In this document: positions 7,286 to 15,867 of the stretch, in pieces
Position numbering within the stretch: position 1 is the first letter of the stretch
How the letters are laid out: every line of letters begins with the position of its first letter
Origin: Microbacterium sp. MYb72
Lineage (GTDB): Bacteria; Actinomycetota; Actinomycetes; Actinomycetales; Microbacteriaceae
Length of the DNA stretch: 64,000 nt
Direction of reading: 5' to 3'
Assembly (NCBI RefSeq): GCF_002979415.1
Contig: NZ_PCOT01000023.1
Span: forward strand, 1 to 64,000
Notes under the pieces: generated by a model
Told to the model about the DNA's origin: nothing
Seen by the model: only the letters and a program-made list of their open reading frames with translations
Database searches by the model: none
Position numbers and translations under genes: made by a program

Positions 7286-9067
7286 TCAGGCCTCGTCGTC
7301 CTCCGGGACGAAGTCGACGCCGGCCTCGGCGCGCTGCTCGGGGCTGATGGGCGCCGGAGCCGAGGTGAGCGGGTCGAAGCCGCCGCCCGACTTCGGGAAG
7401 GCGATCACGTCGCGGATCGACTCGCTCTTCGACAGGTGCTGCAGCACGCGGTCCATGCCCAGCGCGATGCCGCCGTGCGGCGGTGCGCCGAACTTGAACG
7501 CGTCGAGCAGGAAGCCGAACTGCTCCTGTGCGACCTCGTCGCTGATGCCCATGACCTCGAACACGCGCTTCTGCACGTCTTCGCGGTGGATGCGGATCGA
7601 TCCGCCGCCGAGCTCGGAGCCGTTGCACACGATGTCGTACGCGTAGGCGAGAGCCGAGCCGGGGTCGGTGTCGAAGGTGTCCTCGAACTCGGGCTTCGGG
7701 CCCGTGAAGGCGTGGTGCACGGCGGTCCATGCCCCTGCGCCCACGGCGACGTCACCCGAGGCGACGGCATCCGCTGCGGACTCGAACATCGGAGCGTCGA
7801 CGACCCAGGTGAACGCGAATTCGTCCGGGTTCAGGTAGCCGAGGCGGCGGCCGATCTCGACGCGCGCGGCGCCGAGGAGCGCGCGGCTCTCCTTCGCCGA
7901 ACCCGCGGCGAAGAACACGCAGTCACCGGACTCGGCGCCGACGAGCGCCGCGAGCCCTGCCTGCTCGGCCTCGGACAGGTTCTTGGCGGCGGGGCCGCCG
8001 AGCGAACCATCCTCGTTGAAGAGCACGTAGGCGAGGCCGCGGGCGCCGCGCTGCTTGGCCCAGTCCTGCCAGGCGTCGAGCTGCTTGCGGGGCTGTGAGG
8101 CTCCGCCGGGCATGCGAACGGCGCCGACGTACTCCGCCTGGAACACGCGGAACGGCGTCTCAGCGAAGTACTCGGTGGCCTCGACGAGCTCCAGGCCGAA
8201 GCGCAGGTCGGGCTTGTCAGAGCCGTACTTCGCCATGGCGTCGGCGTACGTGATGCGCGGCAGCGGGGTCTGCACCTCGACGCCGATCGTCTTCCACATG
8301 GCGACGACGAGCGACTCCATGAGGGCGATGACGTCTTCCTGGTCGACGAAGCTCATCTCGATATCGAGCTGCGTGAACTCCGGCTGACGGTCGGCGCGGA
8401 AGTCCTCGTCGCGGTAGCAGCGCGCGATCTGGAAGTACTTCTCCACGCCGCCGACCATGAGCAGCTGCTTGAACAGCTGCGGCGACTGGGGCAGCGCGTA
8501 CCAGCTGCCCGGGTGCAGGCGCGCGGGCACGACGAAGTCGCGGGCGCCCTCGGGAGTGGAACGCGTGAGCGTCGGCGTCTCCACCTCGGTGAAGTCCTCG
8601 GCGTGCAGCACGTCGCGGATCGCCTTGTAGACGTTCGAGCGCAGACGCAGAGCGGATGCCGTCGCAGGACGCCGCAGGTCGAGATAGCGGTACTTGAGGC
8701 GAGCCTCCTCGCCCACGTTCTCGGTCTCGGCGAGAGCCGTGGAGACCTGGAACGGCAGCGGGGCCGACTCGTTCAGCACGACGACGTCGCTCGCGATGAG
8801 CTCGATCTCGCCGGTCGGCAGGTTCGGGTTCTCGTTGCCGTCCGGGCGACGCGACACCTCTCCGGTGACCTTGAGGACGAACTCGTTGCGCAGCGGGTGG
8901 GCCACCTCTTCGTCGCGGATGACGACCTGGGCGATGCCCGAAGCATCCCGAAGATCGATGAACGCGACTCCTCCGTGATCACGACGACGATCGACCCAGC
9001 CCGTGAGGGTGACGGTCTGACCGATGTTCTCGGCTCGCAGGGAGCCTGCGGAGTGAGTGCGAAGCAC
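7286..9067 (-). CDS. aspS: Aspartyl-tRNA synthetase
   Basis: 593 aa, the normal bacterial length. N-terminal OB-fold anticodon-binding domain ([23 protein letters not shown]), class II core with motif 2 ([17 protein letters not shown]) near residue 215, a GAD insertion in the middle (about 290-420), and motif 3 (GGIALGMDR) near 540. It charges tRNA(Asp) in the cytoplasm. The start is GTG 9067 with AGGAGGA 7 bases upstream; this SD sits inside GGAGGA-T-TCCTCC (9069-9081). Whether it is discriminating or also charges tRNA(Asn) cannot be settled without the rest of the genome. Confidence 0.97.
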   Translation of the reverse strand: MLRTHSAGSLRAENIGQTVTLTGWVDRRRDHGGVAFIDLRDASGIAQVVIRDEEVAHPLRNEFVLKVTGEVSRRPDGNENPNLPTGEIELIASDVVVLNESAPLPFQVSTALAETENVGEEARLKYRYLDLRRPATASALRLRSNVYKAIRDVLHAEDFTEVETPTLTRSTPEGARDFVVPARLHPGSWYALPQSPQLFKQLLMVGGVEKYFQIARCYRDEDFRADRQPEFTQLDIEMSFVDQEDVIALMESLVVAMWKTIGVEVQTPLPRITYADAMAKYGSDKPDLRFGLELVEATEYFAETPFRVFQAEYVGAVRMPGGASQPRKQLDAWQDWAKQRGARGLAYVLFNEDGSLGGPAAKNLSEAEQAGLAALVGAESGDCVFFAAGSAKESRALLGAARVEIGRRLGYLNPDEFAFTWVVDAPMFESAADAVASGDVAVGAGAWTAVHHAFTGPKPEFEDTFDTDPGSALAYAYDIVCNGSELGGGSIRIHREDVQKRVFEVMGISDEVAQEQFGFLLDAFKFGAPPHGGIALGMDRVLQHLSKSESIRDVIAFPKSGGGFDPLTSAPAPISPEQRAEAGVDFVPEDDEA

Positions 9068-9136
9068 GGAGGATTCCTCCTGATCTGGGAAATGATGAAC
9101 CCGCCCATTCTACGTGGGCGCGGATCGCCTCCCCGC

Positions 9137-9184
9137 CTGTGTGGTGTCGATCAGTATGATCGCCTCGACACAGCCATCACACAG
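9137..9184 (+). promoter_or_regulatory. Nested dyads over the promoter of the 9197 gene
   Basis: Three concentric inverted repeats share one region: CTGTGTG (9137-9143)/CACACAG (9178-9184), GTGTCGA (9144-9150)/TCGACAC (9165-9171), and GATCA/TGATC (9149-9161). A good -10, TATGAT (9155-9160), sits at the centre. This looks like an operator or a structured leader rather than a terminator. Confidence 0.45.
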
Positions 9185-9196
9185 AAAGGATGCATC

Positions 9197-9571
9197 GTGG
9201 ACTCCAACGGCATCTCCGATCTCTACGCATCGATCTTCTCCGGCACGACCGGTCTGATCGCGCTCGTCTTCTACGTCCTGGTGGCCATCGGCCTGTGGAA
9301 GGTGTTCTCCAAGGCGGGGTACCCCGGCATCCTCGCGATCATCCCGATCGTGAACATCGTCATCCTGGTGCGCATCGCCGGGATGTCCGGATGGCTCGCA
9401 CTGCTGTACCTCATCCCGATCGTCGGTTTCGTGTTCGGCATCATCGTGGCGATCAAGCTCGGTGAGCGCTTCGGCAAGGGCGGCGTCTTCTCGTTCTTCC
9501 TGCTGTTCCTGTTCCCCTACATCGGCTACCTGATCCTCGGTTTCGGCGAGTCCCGCTACAGCAAGGCCTGA
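9197..9571 (+). CDS. Small membrane protein, DUF5684-like
   Basis: 124 aa from GTG 9197, preceded by AGAAAGGA at 7 bases. Four hydrophobic segments with the pattern 'FYVLVAIGLWKVFSKAGYPGILAIIPIVNIVILVRIAGMSGW' and 'KLGERFGKGG', which I associate with DUF5684-type proteins of unknown function. The longer open frame upstream is the shadow of aspS. The stop is separated by one base from the GTG start of the histidine phosphatase, so the two may be co-transcribed. Confidence 0.75.
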   Translation: MDSNGISDLYASIFSGTTGLIALVFYVLVAIGLWKVFSKAGYPGILAIIPIVNIVILVRIAGMSGWLALLYLIPIVGFVFGIIVAIKLGERFGKGGVFSFFLLFLFPYIGYLILGFGESRYSKA

Positions 9572-9572
9572 C

Positions 9573-10202
9573 GTGCCGGCGAAGCGACTGCACCTCGTCC
9601 GCCACGGCGAGGTGCACAATCCCGCGCGGGTGCTCTACGGGCGGCTGCCCGACTACCACCTGAGCACCGCGGGACGTCGCATGGCGCAGGCGGCGGCCGA
9701 TCACGTGGCCTCGTTGGATCGGCCCGTCGCCGCCCTGTACTCCTCGCCGCTGGAGCGGGCGCAGGAGTCGTCGGAGCCCTTCGCGGTGCGGTTCGACCTG
9801 GTGCCGGAGATCGACATCCGCATCATCGAGCCGACCAACGTGTTCGAGGGCACTCGGATGCGGCGCTCGCTCATGAATCCTCTCAACTGGTGGCACCTGC
9901 GACAGCCGTCGCTGCCGAGCTGGGGCGAGCCGTACACCTCGATCGCGGAGCGGATGCTGGGCGCCATGGGCGAGGCCTGGCAGGCAGCCGATGACGGCGA
10001 CGTGGTGATGGTCTCGCACCAGGCGCCGATCTGGATCACGCATCTCCGCGTGGCAGGCCTGCCGTTGCGGCACGACCCGCGCACGCGGAGATGTGCGCTG
10101 TCGAGCGTCACGTCGTTCGAGCTCGTCGGCGATGTGTGGCGCGAGGTCGCCTATGCGGAACCGGCGACCACCGAGGGCGCAGTGGACGTCGGCGCCGTCT
10201 GA
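9573..10202 (+). CDS. Histidine phosphatase family protein
   Basis: 209 aa. N-terminal LHLVRHGEVHNPARVLYGRLP carries the catalytic RHG motif (His about residue 11), SSPLERAQESSEPF is the second conserved block, and VVMVSHQAPIW contains the second catalytic His. These phosphoglycerate-mutase-like phosphatases act on small phosphorylated metabolites. In actinobacteria a gene of this kind commonly heads the cytochrome c maturation cluster (phosphatase, ResA-like, CcdA, ResB, CcsB); here the same order is kept but is interrupted by the oxidoreductase/MerR pair. Start GTG 9573, one base after the previous stop. Confidence 0.88.
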   Translation: MPAKRLHLVRHGEVHNPARVLYGRLPDYHLSTAGRRMAQAAADHVASLDRPVAALYSSPLERAQESSEPFAVRFDLVPEIDIRIIEPTNVFEGTRMRRSLMNPLNWWHLRQPSLPSWGEPYTSIAERMLGAMGEAWQAADDGDVVMVSHQAPIWITHLRVAGLPLRHDPRTRRCALSSVTSFELVGDVWREVAYAEPATTEGAVDVGAV

Positions 10203-10227
10203 CCCCTGACGCCCTCGACGCTCCGGG

Positions 10228-11133
10228 TCAGTGCTCGGCGGCGAGCAGCGACTGGATGATCCCCACCGCGGCGAGCTGGCCGGCCGTCGCCGCCAGCATC
10301 ACGGCGGCCATCGGTCCCGGCAGCGTCGCGCGGTGCGCGAGATCGCCGGCCGCGAAGACGCCGGGCGCGGAGGTACGTCCGAAGTCGTCGATCTCGATCG
10401 CACCGGACTCGAGCATCCGCAGGTCGAGCTGCGCCGCGAACGGTGCGCGCTGGCGCATCGTCCCCGAGGCGACGAAGACACCGGCGACGGTGTGCTCGGC
10501 GTCGGACGTGCGCACCACGACACCGGCGTCAGCAGCCGAGACCGCGACGACCGCCGAGCCGCTCCCCCTGGCGCCGCGGGCCTCAAGGGACACGACCTCC
10601 TCGGTCGTGAAGGCGGTCCCCACGGGGATGACCGTGATCTCGCTCACGATCCGTCCGAGCATGCCGATCAGGTGCTCGGCGCGCGCCGCTCCACCGAGAA
10701 CCGCGATCGGCTTCCCCGCGTGCTCGTGGCCGTCGCAGAAGGGGCAGGAGAACGCTCGGGTGCCCCAGAGTTCCGACAGCCCGGCGATCTCGGGCAGGTC
10801 GTCGACCACCCCGGTCGCGAGGATGATGTTCCGCCCCGATGCCGTGGAGCCGTCGGCGAGCGCCACGGTGAAGTCCCCCTCGCCGCCGGACACGCGGTCG
10901 GCGCGGACATCGCGGATCTCCACGTCGTCGTAGGCGCCGAGCTGTGCGCGTGCGGTCGCTCGGAACTCGGCGGGAGGGGTGCCGTCGTTCGCTATGACGT
11001 TGTGCATGTGCAGCACCGTGCCGTTGCGGTATTCGCCCGAGTCCAGGAGCAGCACCGACCGGTGCATGCGTCCGAGCGTGAGTGCCGCCTGCAGGCCCGC
11101 GGGGCCTGCGCCGATGACGATCGCGTCGTACAT
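10228..11133 (-). CDS. Thioredoxin-reductase-like FAD oxidoreductase
   Basis: 301 aa. FAD-binding GAGPAG at residues 8-13, redox pair in CPFCDGHE near residue 135, a second Rossmann stretch 'IAVLGGAARAEHLIGML' and C-terminal GVFAAGDLAHR, the FAD-interacting segment. The second nucleotide-binding motif is weak (GGAARA), so NADPH use is uncertain. Members are found with MerR regulators or mycothiol/thioredoxin systems. ATG 11133 has GGAAGGA about 10 bases upstream. It is divergent from the MerR gene over a 24-base palindrome, so it is probably that regulator's target, suggesting a thiol- or metal-stress role. Confidence 0.85.
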   Translation of the reverse strand: MYDAIVIGAGPAGLQAALTLGRMHRSVLLLDSGEYRNGTVLHMHNVIANDGTPPAEFRATARAQLGAYDDVEIRDVRADRVSGGEGDFTVALADGSTASGRNIILATGVVDDLPEIAGLSELWGTRAFSCPFCDGHEHAGKPIAVLGGAARAEHLIGMLGRIVSEITVIPVGTAFTTEEVVSLEARGARGSGSAVVAVSAADAGVVVRTSDAEHTVAGVFVASGTMRQRAPFAAQLDLRMLESGAIEIDDFGRTSAPGVFAAGDLAHRATLPGPMAAVMLAATAGQLAAVGIIQSLLAAEH

Positions 11134-11179
11134 GTGCGGGTGTCCTTCCGTGGATGGGGTTGCGTTCCCGCTCAGTCTG

Positions 11180-11203
11180 TGACTTCATGTCGACATGAAG
11201 TCA
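11180..11203. promoter_or_regulatory. MerR operator, perfect 24-base palindrome
   Basis: Half-site TGACTTCATGTC followed immediately by its exact reverse complement. On the minus strand it lies between TTGACT (11204-11199) and CAGACT with a 19-base spacer, the over-long spacer typical of MerR-controlled promoters. On the plus strand it covers the start codon of the MerR gene (ATG 11195-11197), so binding should block that gene's own expression. Confidence 0.75.
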
Positions 11204-11599
11204 AGCGCCGAGCATCCGTGGTCCGTCGGCGAGGTCGCCGCCCGCTTCGACCTCCCCACCAACGTGCTGCGGCACTGGGAGGTGGTGGGCCTGCTGCGGC
11301 CCGAACGCGACACGGCCGACCGGCGCCGCTACGGCGAGGACGAGGTCGTCCGCATCGCCGTGATCCAGCGCAGCAAGGCGGCGGGGATGAGCCTCGAGCA
11401 GATCGGGGTGCTGCTCGACGACGGGAGCGCTGGTCGGCATCAGGTGCTGCAGGAGCACCTCGACGATCTGGACCGGCGCATGGAGGAGATGCGCCGGTCG
11501 AGAGAGATGACCGAGCACGCGATGCGCTGCCGGTCGCACGACATCGCCACCTGCCCGCGTTTCCGCGAGGGCGTCGCCGACGTCCTCGCCCGGTTCTGA
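11195..11599 (+). CDS. MerR-family regulator with C-terminal cysteine pair
   Basis: 134 aa. N-terminal winged helix (WSVGEVAARFDLPTNVLRHWEVVGLL.. RRYGEDEVVRI), a dimerisation coiled coil (about residues 85-108, LQEHLDDLDRRMEEMRRS), then Cys-x7-Cys in RCRSHDIATCPRF. The paired cysteines suggest metal or redox sensing; the SoxR iron-sulfur pattern is absent. No in-frame alternative start and no Shine-Dalgarno exists near ATG 11195, so translation is probably leaderless. The palindrome overlapping the start predicts tight autoregulation, together with activation of the divergent oxidoreductase. Confidence 0.85.
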   Translation: MKSSAEHPWSVGEVAARFDLPTNVLRHWEVVGLLRPERDTADRRRYGEDEVVRIAVIQRSKAAGMSLEQIGVLLDDGSAGRHQVLQEHLDDLDRRMEEMRRSREMTEHAMRCRSHDIATCPRFREGVADVLARF

Positions 11600-11686
11600 C
11601 GTCCCTCCGGACGCCCTCGAGAACGGGCCCGCGGAGGCCCCACCCGTCCGGCTCACGCATAGGAACCCTTGCGTAGACTGGGAATC

Positions 11687-12337
11687 GTGCCACTCGCCTC
11701 GACGGTTCGCCCGATCCGCAGCGGCCGCCGCTCCCGCATTCGCGTCCTTCGTGGTGCGGTCGGAGCCGCGCTCGCCGCGGTGTTCGCCATCGGCCTCAGC
11801 GCCTGCGCCCCCGATGCCGTCAGCGACTCGTTCCTGAGCGGCGAGAACACCGGCTACGTGGCGGCCGACGGCGCGATCGTCGAGATCCCCGTCGCCGAGC
11901 GCGGCGACCCCGTCGACTTCGCAGGCGTCACCGAGGCGGGGGAGAAGTTCTCCAGCGCCGACATCGCCGGCAAGGTCGCCGTCGTGAACTTCTGGTACGC
12001 GGGCTGCGCGCCGTGCCGCGTCGAGGCGGGCGACCTCGAAGCGGTCTGGCAGAAGTTCGGCGACCAGGGCGTCTCGTTCATCGGCATCAACACGAGGGAT
12101 CAGGCCGACACCGCCAAGGCCTTCTCCGACGAGTACGGCATCACCTACCCGAGCCTGATCGACGTCGACACCGCGGAGGCGAAGCTCGCGTTCGCCGAGG
12201 TCGTGCCGATCCAGGCCACGCCGACCACGCTGGTGCTCGACAAGCAGGGCCGCGTCGCCGCCCGCATCATCGGGCCGATCGACAGTCCGTCGATCCTCTC
12301 CACGCTCGTCAAGGACGCGCTCGCGGAGACCTCGTGA
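11687..12337 (+). CDS. TlpA/ResA-like thiol-disulfide protein (membrane-anchored)
   Basis: About 216 aa from GTG 11687. Signal sequence with lipobox-like IGLSAC, then a thioredoxin fold with the active site WYAGCAPCRVE (CAPC) and the cis-Pro region QATPTTLVLD. It keeps apocytochrome c haem-binding cysteines reduced on the outer face of the membrane, supplied with electrons by CcdA, the next gene. A TTG 18 bases upstream could extend the frame, but TAGACT (11674-11679) lies 7 bases before the GTG and suggests leaderless initiation there. It is the first gene of the ccdA-resB-ccsB series. Confidence 0.9.
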   Translation: MPLASTVRPIRSGRRSRIRVLRGAVGAALAAVFAIGLSACAPDAVSDSFLSGENTGYVAADGAIVEIPVAERGDPVDFAGVTEAGEKFSSADIAGKVAVVNFWYAGCAPCRVEAGDLEAVWQKFGDQGVSFIGINTRDQADTAKAFSDEYGITYPSLIDVDTAEAKLAFAEVVPIQATPTTLVLDKQGRVAARIIGPIDSPSILSTLVKDALAETS

Positions 12338-12353
12338 GCGCGCGGGGTGCGCT

Positions 12354-13115
12354 GTGAACCCCGAGGTCATCATCAACTCGGGTGCGCTCTGGTTGGCGAT
12401 CCCTGTGGCGATGCTGGCGGGGCTCATCTCCTTCCTCTCCCCGTGCGTGCTCCCGCTCGTCCCCGGATACCTCGGCTTCCTCGGTGGTGCGGTGTCGCCG
12501 CGCGCTGCGCAGGGACGAACGGATGCCGTCGCACCAGGGCGCGGTCGTCTCGTGCTGGGAGTGCTGCTCTTCATCCTCGGCTTCAGCGTCGTCTTCGTCG
12601 CCATCACGGCACTCGGCGGCGTCGCGAACGTGTTCCTGATCCGATGGGGCGATCTGATCACCCGCATCCTCGGCGTCGTGATCATCATCATGGGCCTGGT
12701 GTTCCTCGGGCTCTTCGGCTTCGCCCAGCGCGAGTTCCGATTCCACGTCGACTCGAAGCTCGGCGTCGCCGGAGCCCCGCTGCTCGGCGTCGCGCTCGGC
12801 ATCGGCTGGGCGCCCTGTCTCGGGCCCACTCTCACGGCGATCTTCGCGCTCTCGTTCAATGCGGGCGACCCGGTGCGCGCCGGATTCCTCGGGCTCGCGT
12901 ACTCGCTCGGCCTCGGCATCCCGTTCCTGCTCGTCGCCCTCGGTTTCGGCTGGGCGACGAGGGCCATCGGCTTCCTGCGCCGCCACATCCGCGTGGTGAA
13001 CGTCATCGGCGGCGTCCTGCTCATCGTGCTCGGCATCCTCATGGTGACCGGGCTGTGGACCGACATCATGTCCCGGCTGACGGCGGTGATGAACAGTGTC
13101 ATCCTCCCGCTCTGA
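12354..13115 (+). CDS. ccdA: Cytochrome c biogenesis protein CcdA
   Basis: 253 aa with six membrane segments. Both conserved cysteine sites are visible: SFLSPCVLPLVPGY near residue 30 and GWAPCLGPTLTAIF near 157. It transfers reducing equivalents from cytoplasmic thioredoxin across the membrane to the ResA/TlpA-like protein encoded just upstream. Start GTG 12354 is 17 bases after the upstream stop. It overlaps only the less likely longer form of resB. Confidence 0.93.
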   Translation: MNPEVIINSGALWLAIPVAMLAGLISFLSPCVLPLVPGYLGFLGGAVSPRAAQGRTDAVAPGRGRLVLGVLLFILGFSVVFVAITALGGVANVFLIRWGDLITRILGVVIIIMGLVFLGLFGFAQREFRFHVDSKLGVAGAPLLGVALGIGWAPCLGPTLTAIFALSFNAGDPVRAGFLGLAYSLGLGIPFLLVALGFGWATRAIGFLRRHIRVVNVIGGVLLIVLGILMVTGLWTDIMSRLTAVMNSVILPL

Positions 13116-13137
13116 CCTGAACGACCAGAAGGACCCC

Positions 13138-14862
13138 GTGGACACCGACCCGCTGCGCCCGTCCGACCACATCGACGGCGACGACACGATCGTCCAGCCC
13201 AAGCTCGGTTTCGTCGGCTGGCTGCGGTGGGGATGGCGCCAGCTCACCTCGATGCGCACGGCCCTGATCCTGCTGCTCGTGCTCGCGATCGCGGCGATCC
13301 CCGGCTCGATCTTCCCCCAGCGCATGGCCGACCCCAACGGCGTGACGCAGTGGGAGCGCAACAACCCCGACATCTTCCCGGTGCTCGACTCGCTGAAGAT
13401 GTTCGACGTCTACCTGTCGCCGTGGTTCTCGGCGATCTACCTGCTGCTGTTCACCTCTCTCGTCGGCTGCGTGATCCCGCGCATCAAGCACCACCTCAAA
13501 GCCCTGCAGGCGCGCCCGCCGCGCACCCCCGCACGGCTGAAGAGGCTCGCCGACTTCCGCGCGGTGGAGCGCACGAGCACGGATGCCGCCGCCGACGCGG
13601 CCGCGTCCATCGACATCGCCCAGAAGCAGCTGAAGGCACTCGGGTACCGCGTCGAGCGCTACGACGCCGGGCGCACCTTCTCGGTCTCCGCCGAGCGCGG
13701 GTACTGGCGTGAGACGGGCAACCTGCTCTTCCACATCGCGCTGGTCGGAGTGCTCATCACGGTCGGCGTCGGCGGCGGCTTCGCCTACACCGGCCAGCGC
13801 GTGCTGGTCGAGGGGGAGACCTTCGCGAACACCCTTCTCGACTACGACTCCATGAACCGCGGCCGCTTCGTCGGCGACGGGGCTCTCACGCCCTACTCGA
13901 TGCGGCTCGACAGCTTCGACGTCACCTACCAGCCGTTCGGAGAGCCCGGATCGGGGCAGGCCGGCGACTTCTCCGCCAACGTCACGCTCAAGGAGAACGG
14001 CGACACGCGCACCGGCTCGGTGAAGGTGAACCACCCGCTCGAGGTCGGGGGCGACCGGATCTACCTGCTCGGCAACGGCTACGCGCCGACCATCACGGTC
14101 CGCAACGCCGACGGCAAGGTCGTCTTCAAGAACAGCGTCCCCTTCCTCCCGCAGGACACGAGCATGACCTCGCTCGGCGTCGTCAAGGTCACCGACGGGA
14201 TGCCGGAGCAGCTCGGTCTCCTCGGGTTCTTCTACCCCACCACCGGCGTGCTCGACACGGGGGCCTTCTTCTCCGCGTACGGCGATCTGACCAACCCCAC
14301 GCTCACCCTCGACGTCTACTCGGGTGACCTCGGGATCAACGAGGGCACGCCCCGCTCGGTCTACGTGCTCGACACCACGGGGATGACGAAGCTCACCGGC
14401 CGCACCACGGACGTCGAATCGATCAAGCTGACCCCGGGCAAGACCGCAGACCTCCCGAACGGTCTCGGCACCGTGACCTTCGAAGACGAGTCTCCCGCTG
14501 GGGCGACCGACCTCACGCACTCGGTGAAGAGGTTCGCGTCGCTGCAGATCCACCACGACGCGTCGTCGGTGTGGGTGCTCGTGTTCGCCCTCCTGGCCCT
14601 CGGCGGGCTGATGCTGGCGCTCTTCGTGCCGCGCCGTCGCGTGTGGGTCAAGGCCACCCACTCCGGTGACGGGGTCGCCCTGGAGTACGCCGGTCTGGCG
14701 CGAGGCGAGGACCCCACGCTCGGCGCCGCCGTCGACGACCTCGTGGCCGGGCACGCACGGCTGCTCGACGCCGCCGGTGTCACGGCCGCCCGCGAGGCGG
14801 AAGACGAATCCGAGCCCCCGGCATCCGAGCCCCCGGCATCCGACACTCCGAAAGTAGACTGA
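13138..14862 (+). CDS. resB: Cytochrome c biogenesis protein ResB
   Basis: 574 aa. Membrane helices near residues 38-58 (TALILLLVLAIAAIPGSIFPQ), 100-120 and 195-217 flank a large extracytoplasmic domain, with a last helix near 475-495. ResB with CcsB forms the System II haem-delivery and cytochrome c synthase complex. GTG 13138 is chosen because AGAAGG lies 5-6 bases upstream; a GTG at 13096 would overlap ccdA by 20 bases. The C-terminus ends with a short repeat, Glu-Pro-Pro-Ala-Ser twice, encoded by tandem GAGCCCCCGGCATCC. Confidence 0.93.
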   Translation: MDTDPLRPSDHIDGDDTIVQPKLGFVGWLRWGWRQLTSMRTALILLLVLAIAAIPGSIFPQRMADPNGVTQWERNNPDIFPVLDSLKMFDVYLSPWFSAIYLLLFTSLVGCVIPRIKHHLKALQARPPRTPARLKRLADFRAVERTSTDAAADAAASIDIAQKQLKALGYRVERYDAGRTFSVSAERGYWRETGNLLFHIALVGVLITVGVGGGFAYTGQRVLVEGETFANTLLDYDSMNRGRFVGDGALTPYSMRLDSFDVTYQPFGEPGSGQAGDFSANVTLKENGDTRTGSVKVNHPLEVGGDRIYLLGNGYAPTITVRNADGKVVFKNSVPFLPQDTSMTSLGVVKVTDGMPEQLGLLGFFYPTTGVLDTGAFFSAYGDLTNPTLTLDVYSGDLGINEGTPRSVYVLDTTGMTKLTGRTTDVESIKLTPGKTADLPNGLGTVTFEDESPAGATDLTHSVKRFASLQIHHDASSVWVLVFALLALGGLMLALFVPRRRVWVKATHSGDGVALEYAGLARGEDPTLGAAVDDLVAGHARLLDAAGVTAAREAEDESEPPASEPPASDTPKVD

Positions 14863-14866
14863 CAGC

Positions 14867-15847
14867 ATGCTCGAGCTCACCGTGATCTCGCCCGTCCTCC
14901 TGTGGACCGCGATCGCGATCTACGCGGCCTCCTTCGTGGCGTACGCCTTCGACCTGGCGCGCCGCTCGCAGGCGACGGCCGATGCGAAGACCGTCCGCGA
15001 GGGCGAGCTCGTCGGCGTCGGCGCCCGTGGGGGAGCGCCGACGGTCACCGCGACCGGCGCCGCCGCGGATCCCGCGCCGCAGCGCTTCGTGATGGCGCGC
15101 ATCGGCACCTCGCTGACGATCCTCGCCTGGGTGTTCCACCTCGCCGCCGTCGTCACCCGCAGCATCGCGGCCGGACGCGTGCCATGGGCCAACCTCTACG
15201 AGTTCGCGATGATCGGCACGCTCCTGATCGTCCTCGTCTACCTCGTCGTGCTCACCCGCATCGACCTCCGCTACCTCGGCACCTTCATCACCGGTCTCGT
15301 CGTGGTCCTGCTCGGACTCGCGGCGACGAACTTCTACGTCGCCGTCACGCCGCTGATGGACCCGCTGAAGAGCATCTGGCTGATCATCCACGTGTTCGTC
15401 GCGTCGCTCGCCACCGCGTTCTTCGCGCTCGCGTTCGCACTCTCGGTGATCCAGCTCATGCAGGCCCGCCGCGAGCGGCTGGTGCGCGAGGAGGCCGCGA
15501 AGACCGGTCCCGGATTCCTCCGCACGCTGCCGGGGTCCGACCGCCTCGAGAGCCTCGCCTACCGCTTCACGATCATCGGCTTCATCCTGTGGACGTTCAC
15601 GCTGATCGCAGGGTCCATCTGGGCGCAGGACGCCTGGGGTCGCTACTGGGGCTTCGACGTCAAGGAGACCTGGACTTTCGTGATCTGGGTCGTGTACGCG
15701 GGCTACATCCACGCCAGGGCGACGCGTGGCTGGCGCGGCAACCCGTCGGCATGGCTGTCGATCGTCGGCTTCGCGTCGGTGATGTTCAACTTCACCATCG
15801 TGAATGTCTTCTTCAAGGGTCTGCACGCGTACTCGGGCCTCAGCTGA
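14867..15847 (+). CDS. ccsB: Cytochrome c biogenesis protein CcsB (CcsA family)
   Basis: 326 aa with about eight membrane segments. The haem-handling WWD-type signature is clear near residues 250-285: WGRYWGFDVKETWTFVIWVVYAGYIHAR. Conserved histidines occur before and after it. It acts with ResB in attaching haem to apocytochrome c outside the membrane. Four bases separate the resB stop from ATG 14867. TAGACT, which overlaps the resB stop, lies 6 bases before the ATG, so a leaderless internal promoter could supplement operon transcription. Confidence 0.93.
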   Translation: MLELTVISPVLLWTAIAIYAASFVAYAFDLARRSQATADAKTVREGELVGVGARGGAPTVTATGAAADPAPQRFVMARIGTSLTILAWVFHLAAVVTRSIAAGRVPWANLYEFAMIGTLLIVLVYLVVLTRIDLRYLGTFITGLVVVLLGLAATNFYVAVTPLMDPLKSIWLIIHVFVASLATAFFALAFALSVIQLMQARRERLVREEAAKTGPGFLRTLPGSDRLESLAYRFTIIGFILWTFTLIAGSIWAQDAWGRYWGFDVKETWTFVIWVVYAGYIHARATRGWRGNPSAWLSIVGFASVMFNFTIVNVFFKGLHAYSGLS

Positions 15848-15867
15848 GCGCGGAGCCCCGCTCTCAG
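15844..15867. terminator. Short convergent terminator hairpin
   Basis: CTGAGCGCGG and CCGCTCTCAG pair with one mismatch around a 4-base loop, spanning the stop codons of ccsB and the convergent SLC13 gene. Confidence 0.45.

Noticed and set aside
9069-9081. RBS-sequestering hairpin before aspS
   Set aside because: GGAGGA-T-TCCTCC is symmetric but a usable loop leaves only about four base pairs; no T-box elements are seen.
10199-10231. Terminator between the histidine phosphatase and oxidoreductase genes
   Set aside because: Only CTGACCC/GGGTCAG (7 bases) pair over a 19-base loop, and both arms contain the two stop codons, so the match may be coincidence.
13099-14880. A 593-codon open frame opposite resB
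   Set aside because: A GC-driven shadow; resB on the other strand has clear membrane helices and operon context.
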